NCBI RefSeq assembly: GCF_017052595.1
Contig: NZ_JAFIDB010000003.1
Span: 1-64,000, forward strand
DNA: 64,000 nucleotides
Origin: Mycoplasma procyoni
Lineage (GTDB): Bacteria; Bacillota_I; Bacilli_A; Mycoplasmatales; Metamycoplasmataceae
Reading direction: 5' to 3'
Shown here: in pieces, positions 1 to 9,499 of the stretch
Layout: each line of letters starts with the position of its first letter
Position numbering within the stretch: the first letter of the stretch is position 1
Notes under the pieces: model-generated
The model's database searches: none
What the model was told of the DNA's origin: nothing
What the model saw: the letters and a program-made list of their open reading frames with translations, nothing else
Position numbers and translations under genes: made by a program

Positions 1-29
1 TAAGGCAAGAAAAAGCAAGAAAAAAGTAA

Positions 30-152
30 AAAAAGTTTTTGTTTGCCTATATTTATGTAATAAATATAGGGTATAAAAAAATTCCTAAACTATTAGGAAT
101 TTGTATTAAAAACTGGGAAACACAGGAAGAAATTGAAAAATCAAAAAAATAA
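30..152 (+). other. Open stretch, possible 3' remnant of a gene
   Basis: An open frame of about 40 codons follows a TAA at 27-29, has no ATG and ends at TAA 150-152, just before a strong terminator. Its C-terminal peptide reads GYKKIPKLLGI then NWETQEEIEKSKK. A second frame runs from the window edge to a stop at 74-76. This could be the decayed end of a gene lying mostly upstream of the window. I do not recognise it. Confidence 0.2.
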
Positions 153-156
153 TCCA

Positions 157-188
157 AAACACCTGTACCACAGGTGTTTTTGTTTTTC
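157..188 (+). terminator. Rho-independent terminator
   Basis: The 10-bp stem AAACACCTGT / ACAGGTGTTT (157-166 and 170-179) has a 3-nt loop and is followed by a T-rich tract. It would end rightward transcription entering from the window edge. Confidence 0.8.
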
Positions 189-206
189 GCTTTGTGCCAA
201 AAGGCA

Positions 207-234
207 ATAAAAAAACTTCTCATTTTGAGAAGTT
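207..234 (-). terminator. Terminator of rpmF
   Basis: The arms AACTTCTCA / TGAGAAGTT lie between 214 and 234. Read on the minus strand, the stem is followed by a run of T residues. It sits about 20 nt after the rpmF stop. Confidence 0.8.
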
Positions 235-254
235 AATTAATTATTTTACTAGAA

Positions 255-449
255 TTATCTGTCGTTTAGAGCTGTAAAACCTTCAACTTTTCTTCCTTTG
301 TAGAAACCACAGTGTAGACATACTCTGTGTTGTTGAATTTTTTGTGAACAGTTTGTACAATTTACTAAGTTTTGTACAGGTAAAGCGTCATGAGTTCTTC
401 TTTTGTGTTTACGTTGTTTAGAAGTTTTTCTCTTTGGTACTATCGCCAT
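255..449 (-). CDS. rpmF: 50S ribosomal protein L32
   Basis: This 64-aa protein is large-subunit ribosomal protein L32, which sits near the base of the peptidyl transferase region. The N-terminus MAIVPKRKTSKQRKHKRR is the usual basic L32 start. Four cysteines (C31, C34, C44, C47) form the CxxC...CxxC zinc ribbon of the zinc-containing L32 form. The length is normal. A strong GGGGGA ribosome-binding site lies about 6 nt upstream. The gene is monocistronic here, with its own terminator at 207-234, and diverges from holA. Identification is secure from the sequence. Confidence 0.97.
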   Translation of the reverse strand: MAIVPKRKTSKQRKHKRRTHDALPVQNLVNCTNCSQKIQQHRVCLHCGFYKGRKVEGFTALNDR

Positions 450-652
450 TTCTTCCCCCTATAATTCTTTATTTTTTAAATTATGCACCATCTGGCATAA
501 AATGTATTTATATTTTACTACAAAACCCTTATAAAATGAAATAAAAAAGCATTTTTTTTAAGTCTAATTACAAAGTTTTGTAAAAACGTTTTTGATGTTA
601 TTAAATATTAACAAAAATAAAGCAAAAACAAAACATTTTTTCTTTAAGATTA

Positions 653-658
653 TATAAT
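653..658 (+). promoter_or_regulatory. -10 box giving a leaderless holA mRNA
   Basis: A perfect TATAAT ends only 6 nt before the holA ATG at 665 and no Shine-Dalgarno sequence is present. Transcription starting 5-7 nt after the box would begin at the start codon. Confidence 0.65.
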
Positions 659-664
659 TTAAAT

Positions 665-1594
665 ATGTATTTTTTTTATGGCGATGAAGAGTATTTAATT
701 AAAAAGGAAATTGACAAATTTAAAAAACAATTAAGCGACTATGAAGTTGTTTATATTGATGAAGAAGAACAAGTATTTGAGATTTTTTCTCAAATGGATT
801 CTTTTAATCTATTTTCAACTAAACAGCTAATTATTTGCAAAAACTTCTTTCTTTTATCAAAAGAAGATAAAACAAAATCAAAGCAAATTATTAATATTTT
901 AGACAAAAATAAAAACAGTGATAAAGTCTTTATTTTTAGCTTATTTAAGCCCAAAACAGACCGTTTTCCAAAAACAAACAGCTTAATAAATTATTTATTA
1001 ACAAATGCAAAAACAAAAGAATTTAACAAACTAAATGCAAGACAAATAGAGGATTTTGTAAAGAAATTTATTGAATACAAAGGAGGAAGCATCTCTGAAT
1101 TTGATTTAATTAAGTTGCTTTCTCTTTTACCTGATGATCTTGCATACATCCACAAAGAAGTTGAAAAGCTTTTATTATTCAATTTAAACATTACAGAACA
1201 AGCGATAGACAACTTAATTACAAATAACTCAATTGATGGTGATTTTGCTTTAATTGATGCTATTTCTAATTTAGATTACAACACTATTTACAAACTCTAT
1301 TTAAAGAAATTAGAACAAGGTATGCCAATTACCTTTATGATTTCTCAAATCTCTTCATTTCTTTCTGTTGTTAATCTGTTTAATTTTTATGAAGGTTATG
1401 ATTTAAATCATATTTCTCAAGATACAAATATCCACATTTTCAGAATCAAAAATGCAAAGAAATTTTTATCAAAAGTTTCTCTTGCTAAAAATAATCAGCT
1501 AATCAAACAACTTGCTGATATTGATCTAAAAATTAAAACAGGAAAAATAGAAGAAAAAAGCGCTTTTGAAACCTTTTTATTAAACTTTTTATAA
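665..1594 (+). CDS. holA: DNA polymerase III delta subunit
   Basis: This 309-aa protein is the delta subunit of the clamp loader, which opens the beta sliding clamp during loading on primed DNA. The N-terminus MYFFYGDEEYLIKKEI matches the family pattern (IYGxxxYLI). The middle has the degenerate AAA+ fold, and the C-terminal helical collar includes the LIDAISNLDYNTIYKLYLKKL segment (about residues 192-220). No Walker A is present, as expected for delta. Length is normal for mycoplasma HolA. The start was chosen because the TATAAT box at 653 leaves no room for another. The GH13-like gene starts 9 nt after the stop, with a GGAG site, so the two are likely co-transcribed. Confidence 0.9.
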   Translation: MYFFYGDEEYLIKKEIDKFKKQLSDYEVVYIDEEEQVFEIFSQMDSFNLFSTKQLIICKNFFLLSKEDKTKSKQIINILDKNKNSDKVFIFSLFKPKTDRFPKTNSLINYLLTNAKTKEFNKLNARQIEDFVKKFIEYKGGSISEFDLIKLLSLLPDDLAYIHKEVEKLLLFNLNITEQAIDNLITNNSIDGDFALIDAISNLDYNTIYKLYLKKLEQGMPITFMISQISSFLSVVNLFNFYEGYDLNHISQDTNIHIFRIKNAKKFLSKVSLAKNNQLIKQLADIDLKIKTGKIEEKSAFETFLLNFL

Positions 1595-1603
1595 GGAGTA
1601 ATT

Positions 1604-3160
1604 ATGAACAATAAAATTAAAAAAATCTATTATGAAGCTTATCCAAGATACTTTTTTGACTACAACTCAAGTGGTTTTGGAGACTATGATGGAATTGTGT
1701 ACAAAAAGGATTATTTCCAATTTTTAGGCGTTGATTCAATCATTGTTCCTTCGCTTTTAGAAAACTATGAAAAGATTGAAAAAAAAGAACTAATTGACTA
1801 TAAATACGGCTCAATTGCATCTTTTAAGAATATGATTAAAGTCTTTAAAAAGGATAATATCAAAGTTTCTGTTGTTTTTGATTTCAATATTTTTGATAAA
1901 TATCTAGAGTGATTTCAAAACTATACAAAAATTATTAATGATGACATTGAATTTGAACAAAGCATGCAAGATACTCAATCTTTCTTTATTGAAAAAAACA
2001 TTACAGATGTAATTGATCTACCTTGACTCAAAACTCAAAAAATAGAAGAGTTTATGAAAATAGTTGAGTTTTATATTGATTTAGGTGTTGAATCATTTTG
2101 CTTCAAAAACTTCTTAGAACTTAACAAAACAAAAGAAAATAAAACAAACGTTTATAATATTGATGAAAACTCAGCAACTGTTACAAATGATTTAGTTAAT
2201 AAAATAAAATCACTCAAAAAAGATACAGAAATTTATGGGGTTTTTGGCTTTGATTTTTATGACAAAAAGCACTTTAAATACATAAAAAACTTTAGATTTG
2301 ATGATTTTATTCTGGATTTTATTTCTCCTTATTGACTAACTAAAAAGCAAAATGAAACATTCTTAAAAAAATACAACCACTTTTTATTGCTTCCTTTAAT
2401 CAATAAAATTACAAAGACAAATTCTGGATTTTCTTTTATTTTAAATAACAATTATTTAGGTAAACTTGCTTCAAGATTAGCAGAAAACAGCGAGCAAAAT
2501 AATGAGCTACAAAAAGTTCTTTTAACTATTTTGATGCTCAATAATCACAACTCGTATATTACTCAAGGAGATGAAATAGCTCAAGAAAACATCAAATTCC
2601 ACAAACCTGAAGAACTCAATGATCCTTTATTTAATGTTATTAAAAGGGATTTTGAATATAAAGGATTAACCGTTGAAGATTTCTTTAAAAACAAAAGTGC
2701 ACTCAGTTATTTAAACAACAATGCACCTTTAATGTGGGATGAAAAAGGTAATTTTAATAAAACTAAAACACCTTCAAAACTAGTTGCTAAAAAACCCAAC
2801 AATTACCAAAAAAATAACATCACTTCACACTATGAAGATCCTAATTCAGTCTTTAATTGATTGCTTTATATTCTTAAATTTAAAAAGATGTCTTTAGAGC
2901 AAGATGACTCTAAAAAACTAAAACTAAAACCACTTTATTCTCTTTTTGGTCTAATCAAAATTGATATTAATTTATCAAGTTCAAAATACGTTTTATTAAT
3001 AAATGCAACACCAAAATACAGAAAAATCCCTTTAAATAAGAAAAAATACTCACTACAAAGAGATAGTTTAGATGCCAAAAATGAAAACTTTGATTTAGAT
3101 TCTCTCAAACCATTTCAAATTCTTATTCTCAAAAAAGAAAACAAAAAAGCAGAAAATTAA
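1604..3160 (+). CDS. GH13 alpha-amylase/glucosidase-like protein, catalytic residues lost
   Basis: This 518-aa protein reads through four UGA (Trp) codons. The barrel start is of GH13 type: YPRYFF (residues 13-18), GFGDYDG (24-30), then FLGVDSIIVP. The segments that normally carry catalytic acids are present but altered. The GVDGFRxD strand reads GVESFCFK (161-168), with Arg replaced by Cys166 and the nucleophile Asp by Lys168. The NHD motif reads NNY (282-284). The acid/base strand reads YGVFGF, without Glu. The GEEIG-like motif survives as QGDEIAQEN near 321-329. It follows holA by 9 nt with an AAGGAG site. It is probably a pseudo-enzyme with a binding or structural role, or a gene in decay, although the frame is fully open over 518 codons. 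Confidence 0.7.
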
Positions 3161-3172
3161 TTCTGCTTTTTT
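3145..3172. terminator. Bidirectional terminator overlapping two stop codons
   Basis: The arms AAAAGCAGAA (3145-3154) and TTCTGCTTTT (3161-3170) have a 6-nt loop that contains the TAA of the GH13-like gene. Both strands carry T runs, so it can end that gene and the convergent thioredoxin gene. Confidence 0.8.
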
Positions 3173-3173
3173 A

Positions 3174-3488
3174 CTACATAAATGGTTTTAGAGCTTCTAC
3201 AAATTGTTCGTAAGCACCATAACCAACTACGTGTGAAATTAGTTTTCCGTCTTTGTAAACAAATGTTGTAGGAGTTCCTGAAACACCCATTTCTCTTGCA
3301 AATTCTCTATCTTGATCTACATCCACTTTAAATACTTCAATTTTTAATTCTTCGGCTATTTGTTTTAAAACTGGAGAAAGCATTTTACATGGACCACATC
3401 AAGTAGCGTGGAAGTTTAGTAATTGTACTCCTTTTCCTTTTTCGATTGAATCTGCTAATGTAGCTTTTGTTACATCTTTAACTGACAT
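3174..3488 (-). CDS. trxA: Thioredoxin
   Basis: This 104-aa cytoplasmic disulfide reductase is a standard-length thioredoxin. The active site WCGPC lies at residues 30-34, with the Trp encoded by UGA, so the gene looks truncated under the standard code. The KVDVDQDREFA segment and the cis-proline motif GTPT follow the usual fold order. The start is ATG at 3488, preceded by AAGGAG. The upstream interval has no other gene, so it is probably monocistronic. It shares a terminator with the convergent GH13-like gene. Confidence 0.95.
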
Positions 3489-3629
3489 AGAATCTCCTTA
3501 ATATTTTTTTAACAAACTAATTATAAACAATTTTTATAAAAAAAAGCAAAAAAACAAAAAAAGAGTGAAAAAATGCCATTTTTTTGTGTTTTTGCATTTT
3601 GATTGAGTATTTAATACCTTAATTTTTTA

Positions 3630-3655
3630 AAAAAATCAGCTTTTTTGAGCTGATT
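3630..3655 (-). terminator. Terminator of the BI-1-like gene
   Basis: The arms AATCAGCT (3634-3641) and AGCTGATT (3648-3655) are followed on the minus strand by a T run. It lies immediately after the stop at 3659. Confidence 0.75.
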
Positions 3656-3658
3656 GAT

Positions 3659-4435
3659 TTAGTTTTTGGTTAATTCTAATAAAGCAATAAAAATTCTAAT
3701 AAATGATATAAATAAGTTTAGTCCATGAATTATAGAACCTTTAAGCATTTTTGATTTCATTTCTTGTTCATCAAGTGTTGTGTAGATTATTTGTTCGCTT
3801 TCTGCTTTAATGATTTGGAAAGTAAATCCAATAATTAAGAATGAAACAATAATTCCAATCACTGAAAATGCTGCATATAAGAAACTATTGAATATAAAGT
3901 ATGAAATAATTCCAATTGCAATACTCGAAATTAATAATGCTGTTATTAATCAAGTATATCTTGCGAAGTTTATAATTCCAAAATATCCTAAAAATCCTGC
4001 GATTGCTAAAACTAATACTGGAACAGCTAAAGCTAACATTAATTTTGCTACTGCATCTTTGCTTTGAGCTGCAAAAGCAATTATTAGTGCGGGAATTCAA
4101 AATGAAGTTATGAGAACAGCAGCCACATAAGCTGTTACAAGTCCACCTAAATTCTTAGAATAAGCATTTCTTGAGATGTATCTAATGATTGCTACATAAA
4201 CAAAAAAGGAAACTAAACTAATAACTAATGGAGCAACAAATCCTATGTGTGTATTTACAAAAATTGTAAAGTAAATATTTGCTATTGCCGGAATTGCTAG
4301 GATTGAAAAAGTCATTAAAAAGACTATAAATAACCCTAAACACATTCAACCTAAAGCATAAAATAGCATTTTATTTCTTAATTTAAGTTGTTCTGTTGAA
4401 AGTTGAAAGTCAACTTGTTTTTTTCTAAATGTCAT
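3659..4435 (-). CDS. Bax inhibitor-1/YccA-like membrane protein
   Basis: This 258-aa polytopic membrane protein joins across UGA codons. I count about seven hydrophobic segments, starting with LGWMCLGLFIVFLMTFSILA, with short loops and a charged N-terminus (MTFRKKQVDF). Layout and length resemble the BI-1/TMBIM family of proton-sensitive calcium-leak proteins, often annotated in mycoplasmas. I infer this from topology and the ISRNAYSKNLGGLVTAYVA segment, not from a decisive motif. The -10 box TATAAT lies 6 nt before the ATG, so the mRNA is leaderless. It could also be an unrelated seven-helix protein. Confidence 0.55.
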
Positions 4436-4441
4436 AGCAAA

Positions 4442-4447
4442 ATTATA
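4442..4447 (-). promoter_or_regulatory. Extended -10 box, leaderless start
   Basis: The minus strand reads TGCTATAAT (extended -10), with 6 nt to the ATG at 4435. There is no Shine-Dalgarno sequence. Confidence 0.65.
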
Positions 4448-4475
4448 GCACCATTAATCTTTAGCAAAAATAAAT

Positions 4476-4500
4476 AATAAAAAATCCCAAAAGGGACTTA
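4476..4500 (-). terminator. Weak terminator of the DUF31 protease gene
   Basis: A short stem TCCC (4485-4488) / GGGA (4493-4496) with an AAAA loop is followed on the minus strand by six T residues. It directly follows the stop codon at 4498-4500. Confidence 0.45.
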
Positions 4501-6858
4501 ATATTTGCTGTTTTCATTAAGAAAATTAATCAATTCAAACTTGTCAGGATGCTCTTGTATTTTCTTTTGTAAATATGCCTTAAAGGAGTTTGTGTTTTTG
4601 TCGCTTGTGTATCCTAAAAAGTCAATTTCAGATCCATTTAAAAGGGAAACTCCGTAGAATTCGTCTGTATTTCTTAAAAAATAAAGACCAATCATTTCCA
4701 GATTTTCATCAACTAAAAGCGAACCACTAGCACCTGAACGCAGATCAAAAATACTTTGATCTTCAGGTTTTCTAGCGACTATAAGCGCTCTTTGGATTCC
4801 GATTGGAGAAAGCTTGCGATCAATATGAGTTATGTAATTAAAAGTATGTTCTCTGTATCTTAAACCTCTATAACCTAATTTATCATTTGCTTGACCTGGA
4901 AAGCTTGTTTGATAAAAATCAATGATTTGATTATCGTTTATAAATTTAGCTTTTGGAGAAAGTTTAAGAGGTGCTAAATTGTTTCAGTTTGATAAATAGT
5001 TATAAACAAGAGGTTTTGAGTCTTTTGTTTTTTCAAGCAAGTCTTTGATATCGATGATAGAGATTTCAATATCAGCACCTGACATGCCTTCTTTTTTGTT
5101 TAGTTCATTAGGATAATGATTTATTCCATCGTTTTGAATCTGATTTTTTGCAACTCAATCAAATTCTCTAAAAGGAATGTTTTTTTCTTCTATTTCAACA
5201 AAGTAGTTTGGATCTTGATTATAAAGCTTATCATCGTGTTCTGTCGGAATAATGAAGTGATGATTGTAATTGATAGTTCCTGGTTTATTTCAATTTTTCT
5301 TAAGTTCTTTTAGAACATGACGATTAGTTGCATAATAGTATCTTTGATCTTCAGGGTTGTTTGGTAAAACTTTTGCAAGCATTGTAAAAGTTCCATAATC
5401 AATTGAAAAAACTCTTTTTCTTAATTCTTTTAGTTGTCAAGGAATTTCGGTTTCCTCTTTATTTATGAAATGTTTTCCTTTGAATGATTCTTTTTTATAG
5501 AAATTAGCATTAGAAAGGGAATTATTGTTTATTTTGATTTGATCAATTTGGTGATCAGCAACTAAAGAAAGATCAAAAACTGTGTCATATTTTGAAACAA
5601 AAACATCATTTTGTTTGTTGTTGTATTCTTCAAAAACTAAGTTATTTCCACCCTCTATTTTCAGTTCTAAATTTAAAATATTGTTTGAGTTGAGTTTATA
5701 AAATAAAGTGAAATTTCTGTGTTTTCAGTTTTTTGATTGTGATTTAAGTTGGTTTTTGTTTTCTTTTAGTTCTTTTAGATTAAGATTAAATCTTAAGTTA
5801 AATAAGCTATATTGTTTTGATTCTGTATTATATTGATCTCCCAACATAAAATTAATATTTAATGTTGATTCAAGCTCATTTAAATCAGCCAATCCAGAAA
5901 TGTCTTTAGAAAGCGTAATTAAGTTAGTTGTTTGATTTTTGTGGGTTAATTCATTGTGTTTGATTGGTTCTCTAAAAAGGTTATGATAGAAGAAAAGTTT
6001 TTGATCTTTTGTATTAAAAGTTGCTTTAACATCAGGGATTTTAATATAGCGATCTTTAAATCTTTTAAACATTATGTGCGAGTATTCATCACCGCTAAAA
6101 ATATCTTGATCATATCATTTTATGTTTATATCTTGATTATTAAGACTTGGATTTAAAATGGTATTAAATGAGTTTTCAAAGTATGTTTTAAGGTTGTTGT
6201 ATGAAGAGTCTTTTGTGAAAATATCAGTATCATCAAAATCAAAATTATGATCATTTTTGAAGTTGTAGTTATTATAGAAATTTTGGATTGATTCTAAAGA
6301 AGAAAGTTTTTGTTGTTGAGTTTGTTGATCTGTGTTAGGATTTTCTTTTTTATCAGTATTTTCTGTATTTTCGGTTTCGTTTGGCTTTATTTTATTTGGA
6401 TTTTTATCTTGTTTTGGAGTGTTTTCTTTTTCATCATTTTCGATTTTTTGTTCTTTGCTTTTGAGAATAAATCTGTTGTTTAGACCTTCTTTAACAACTA
6501 TTTCTTTAGCATCAATTTTTATTTTAAGAAGCTCAAATTCTTTGTTTTTCTCAAGTGAACTTAAATCGCTTTTAATTATGTTGTTTTGAAAAGAAAGGAT
6601 TTTAGCTTCAATTTTAAAAGACTTAAACACCAAAGTTACTACATTGGTTTTTAATTCTTTTAAGTTTTCAATTTCTATGTTTAAAAAGGGATTTTCTGTA
6701 TTTTCTTGATTTAATTCAAGGTTTTTAATAGTAATTTCTTGTTCTTGTTTTTTATCTCGGTTTGGATTTTGTTGTATTTTTGCACTGTTGCAAGAAGCAA
6801 TTCCGATTAGTGTTGTAGAAGCTAATAAGCTGAATATTGATTTTAATTTTGAGTTCAT
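4498..6858 (-). CDS. DUF31-family serine protease lipoprotein (MIP-like)
   Basis: This 786-aa predicted lipoprotein is exported and lipid-anchored. The signal peptide ends at Cys23 (TLIGIASC). A charged spacer rich in Lys, Asn and Glu runs to about residue 190. The C-terminal half looks like the trypsin-like DUF31 domain found in mycoplasma immunoglobulin proteases: YYYATNRHV with His514, an acidic GADIEISIIDI strand that could hold the Asp, and GASGSLLV with Ser711. Six or more Trp are UGA. The family contains the MIP proteases that cleave antibody bound by MIB. A MIB homologue lies at 21489, about 15 kb away and not adjacent as usual, so an MIP role is an inference. An AGGAG site precedes the ATG. 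Confidence 0.7.
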
Positions 6859-6920
6859 TTTTCAACTCCTATCTATTTAATAATTTTATCAAGAAACACA
6901 AAAATAGGCCATTTTTATTG

Positions 6921-7020
6921 GTAATAATCAAGAAATGAAAAATAACAAAAAATAAGAATTGATTTTTAGTTTTGATAGTCTATAAGTGGTAAAATTTAAT
7001 TGTAAAGAATAATAGAAAAA
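6921..7020 (+). promoter_or_regulatory. Promoter block of the RecG-like gene, copy 1 of 2
   Basis: The -10 element TAAAAT is at 6990-6995. The 35-nt stretch 6986-7020 is nearly identical to 8060-8094 upstream of the lipoprotein gene. A second shared box, GTAATAATCAAGAAAT, lies at 6921-6936 and again near 7994-8009. Confidence 0.6.
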
Positions 7021-7065
7021 GAATTTAAACCTAAAATTAAATACTAAAAAAGGAGAAGATTTAAA

Positions 7066-7812
7066 ATGAATTTAAAATTGAATTCTCAATTTGAAAAAAC
7101 CGAATCTCATACTCAAGATTTGACTTTTAACTACATAAAACAGGTTTTTGAGGACAAGAAAATGGTTTTTGATCTTAAAGAACTAAATTTGCTAACAGAA
7201 CAAAACAAGTTTAATAATTTAGCTTTTTTAGTTAGTGATCAAAATAACACAGAATCCAAGATTGTAGTTTTTCAAGAAGAAAGTTTTGGTTTTTGAAACG
7301 ATAAAAAGGAATTTAGTGGTTCAATAGTGAAGCAGTTGAATGAAATTTTTGATTATTTGCGTTTAGTAAACAAAAGGAAATTAATATCAATTGATTACTC
7401 AGAACAAAACGAATGTTGAGATTATCCAGCAAATTCACTAAAGGAGATTGTGTTCAACGCTTTTTGTCACAGAGATTGATCTTTGATGTATACTCAAGAT
7501 ATTAAACTTGAATTTTTTAAAGATAAAGTTGTTGTTTTTTCTCCAGGTGGAAGTGTAAATAATTTATCACTAGAAAAAATAAAAGAAGGAGAAAAAGCTC
7601 GTAGAAATCCTAATTTGCTAAAACTTCTGCAAAAAATAGGATTTATAGAAAAAAACAATCATGGCATTAAACAAATATTTCAAGAATATTTATCTTTTTA
7701 TTTAAAACCAGATTTTTCCACAAGTGATGAAACTTATTTTGTTTCAACTCTTTATAATAGAAATTATGTTAATGAGAAAGTTGATATTGTAAAATTTGGC
7801 ACTGATAATTAA
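7066..7812 (+). CDS. AlbA/RecG-like ATPase-domain protein, truncated at both ends
   Basis: This 248-aa protein resembles the middle of Schlafen/AlbA-type putative DNA-binding regulators with a GHKL-like ATPase fold. Visible family segments are NLAFLVSDQN, KEFSGSIVKQL, the block PANSLKEIVFNAFCHRDW (about 124-142), and GGSVNNLSLEKI then GIKQIF. The N-terminal AlbA DNA-binding domain is missing: the protein starts where that domain normally ends. The C-terminal winged helix is also missing, the frame stopping inside a 42-bp repeat array. Such helices survive as separate fragments at 45 and 54 kb. An AAGGAG site precedes the ATG. It may be expressed as an ATPase-only protein or be decaying. Confidence 0.6.
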
Positions 7813-7972
7813 GTTCATTAGTGCCAAACACACATCAAATGGCACTGATAATCTGTTTTTTAGTGCCAAAAAGAAACTAAATGGCACTGATAATTAGCTG
7901 ATTAGTGCCAAACACACATCAAATGCACTGATAATTAAGTTCATTAGTGCCAAACACACATCAAATGGCACT
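7798..7972. repeat. 42-bp tandem repeat, four units, hairpin ladder
   Basis: Units begin GGCACTGATAAT at 7798, 7841 and 7883, with a variant lacking one G at 7925 and a final GGCACT at 7967. Spacings are 43, 42 and 42 nt. Each unit pairs AGTGCC with the next GGCACT across a 15-nt loop, and two or three flanking pairs are possible. One frame encodes GTDNLFFSAKKKLN, like the linker repeats of AlbA/RecG-type proteins. The 43-nt unit shifts frame and creates the present stop. Confidence 0.85.
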
Positions 7973-7992
7973 AAAACCAGTCATTAGTTATT

Positions 7993-8094
7993 TGTAATAA
8001 TCAAGAAATTATAAACAGCAAAAATAAATAATCTAATTTTTTCTTTTAATAACTCATGAGTGCTAAAATTTAATTATAAAGAATGATAAAAATA
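7993..8094 (+). promoter_or_regulatory. Promoter block of the lipoprotein gene, copy 2 of 2
   Basis: The extended -10 TGCTAAAAT has its hexamer at 8064-8069. The surrounding 35 nt match the block at 6986-7020 with few differences. Confidence 0.6.
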
Positions 8095-8111
8095 ATTTAC
8101 AAAGGAGAAAA

Positions 8112-8891
8112 ATGAAAATATCAAAACTACTTTCTCATATTCTATTTATTAGTTCAGCGACAATATCTTCTATATCTTTGTTTTCTTGTTCTAACTTAAG
8201 CAAAGATGTAGATAAACACTCAAGCAAAGAAGATGATGGAAATAATCAAGCGAAAATTAATTTTAAAGAAATTAAAAAATTTTCCACTTTAGATTTCTCT
8301 GAAGAAATATCTTTTGAGTCAGTTGATTTTCCAGTGGACAAAGAAATAGAAAAACCAAATTTTATAATTAACACAATTGCAGATTCAAATGAAGATTCTG
8401 CAAATATAATAAAAAATCAAACCGAACTAAATGATTATATTGAACAGTACAAAAAAAGATTTTTAAGCGAAAACGAAGCGAATAACCAGAAATTAGAAGA
8501 AAAATTTACTGAATTCAAAAACAGTATTTCTAAAACATTTGATTCATCATTTTTTACTTCAAATTTTGTAGTAAGTCTAAATGTTGTAAAACAAAATAAA
8601 GCATCAATTGAGAAAATTGTAAAAATTAATAAAAGTAAAGATGACATTAAATTTGATTTAGCAAGTCAATATTTAATTCAAACAAATTGAAACTGACAAG
8701 AAAAAAGATATAATGAGGCTTTTGCAATTTCCTATGGCAATAATTTAGACATAGAAAATGATGAAGGAGCAACTCTCTTTTTCGCATTTAAAAAAGAGGA
8801 TTTTGATTTAGAAAAATTAAAAGTTTCCAAAAACAGTTTTTACTATGACGTTTCCAAAGATAAAAAAACATTTTATATTCATAAATTTTAA
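8112..8891 (+). CDS. Predicted surface lipoprotein, unknown function
   Basis: This 259-aa protein has a hydrophobic signal ending SLFSC, predicting lipidation at Cys26. The mature part is acidic and Lys/Glu/Asn-rich, with a likely helical stretch (about 120-170). Two adjacent UGA-encoded Trp (NWNW) fall near residue 192. I do not recognise the family. The AAAGGAGAAAA site fixes the start. Its promoter is nearly identical to that of the upstream RecG-like gene, so the two units may be co-regulated or derived from one duplicated promoter. Confidence 0.7.
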
Positions 8892-8950
8892 GTAAATTAG
8901 ATGTTTGATTAATCTAACAAAAAGACAATATCTGCCTCACCTAAATTCAA

Positions 8951-8987
8951 AAAACAGACTCCTAAAACCACTGGAGTCTGTTTTTTT
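8951..8987. terminator. Strong bidirectional terminator
   Basis: A 12-bp stem AAAACAGACTCC (8951-8962) / GGAGTCTGTTTT (8973-8984) has a 10-nt loop and T runs on both strands. It serves the lipoprotein gene and the convergent four-gene minus-strand unit. Confidence 0.85.
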
Positions 8988-9495
8988 ATCAATTTTTTGA
9001 AGTATCATAAGGTCCGAATTTATCTTCTTGATAAATATCGGAAGCCCACTTAAATAAATTATCTCTGTTAAAGTCTTTTGAAAATTCTGGAAAACGTTTT
9101 CTTAATCTTCTTAATAGTATGAATCAATCGTCCTTTTTAGTTTGTTCATACACATAATTTAGACTTTCTCATCAGTTGTAGTTCTTGCGAACACCTTCTG
9201 TTGTGGCATAGAATTTGAGTAAATAGGAGTGAATATAAATCTTGTCTATTTTGTCTAATTTTCTTAAATCGTGTTTGAGTTCAGGAATGTAAATTATATC
9301 TTCAGGATATCCTGCTCTTTTTGTGAATGAGTGCTTTTGGATGTTGTTTGTAATATAAAAGGTTTTAAAGTAATCCGATGTTTGAATAAAGTATTCTACA
9401 TCTGTTTCTTGCATTTTTCTATGAATGTTTTTTCTCTTTGTGACATTTCAGTAGTTGGCTATAAAACCTATTTGTTTAAAGAAGTAGTTTTTCAT
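8986..9495 (-). CDS. Partner protein of AbiEii-like nucleotidyltransferase, copy 1
   Basis: This 169-aa protein is the last gene of the minus-strand unit, following its nucleotidyltransferase by 4 nt. I know no named family for it. Homologues at 10343-10864 and 24888-25424 share TFYITNN, a PEDIIYIPELKH-type segment, the block KIYIHSYLLKFYAT (about residues 93-106), and a C-terminal RRLRKRFPEFS...LFKWA motif. The GGAGG site is 15 nt before the ATG at 9495, longer than in copy 2, so the exact start is less certain. By position it fills the antitoxin or co-toxin slot of an AbiE-like pair, but it shows no obvious helix-turn-helix like AbiEi. Confidence 0.65.
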
Positions 9496-9499
9496 ATTA

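Noticed and set aside
3885..4100. Minus-strand open frame inside the BI-1-like gene
   Set aside because: It is in another frame from the 3659-4435 gene, has no ribosome site and shows unusual composition; the rejoined membrane protein explains the region.
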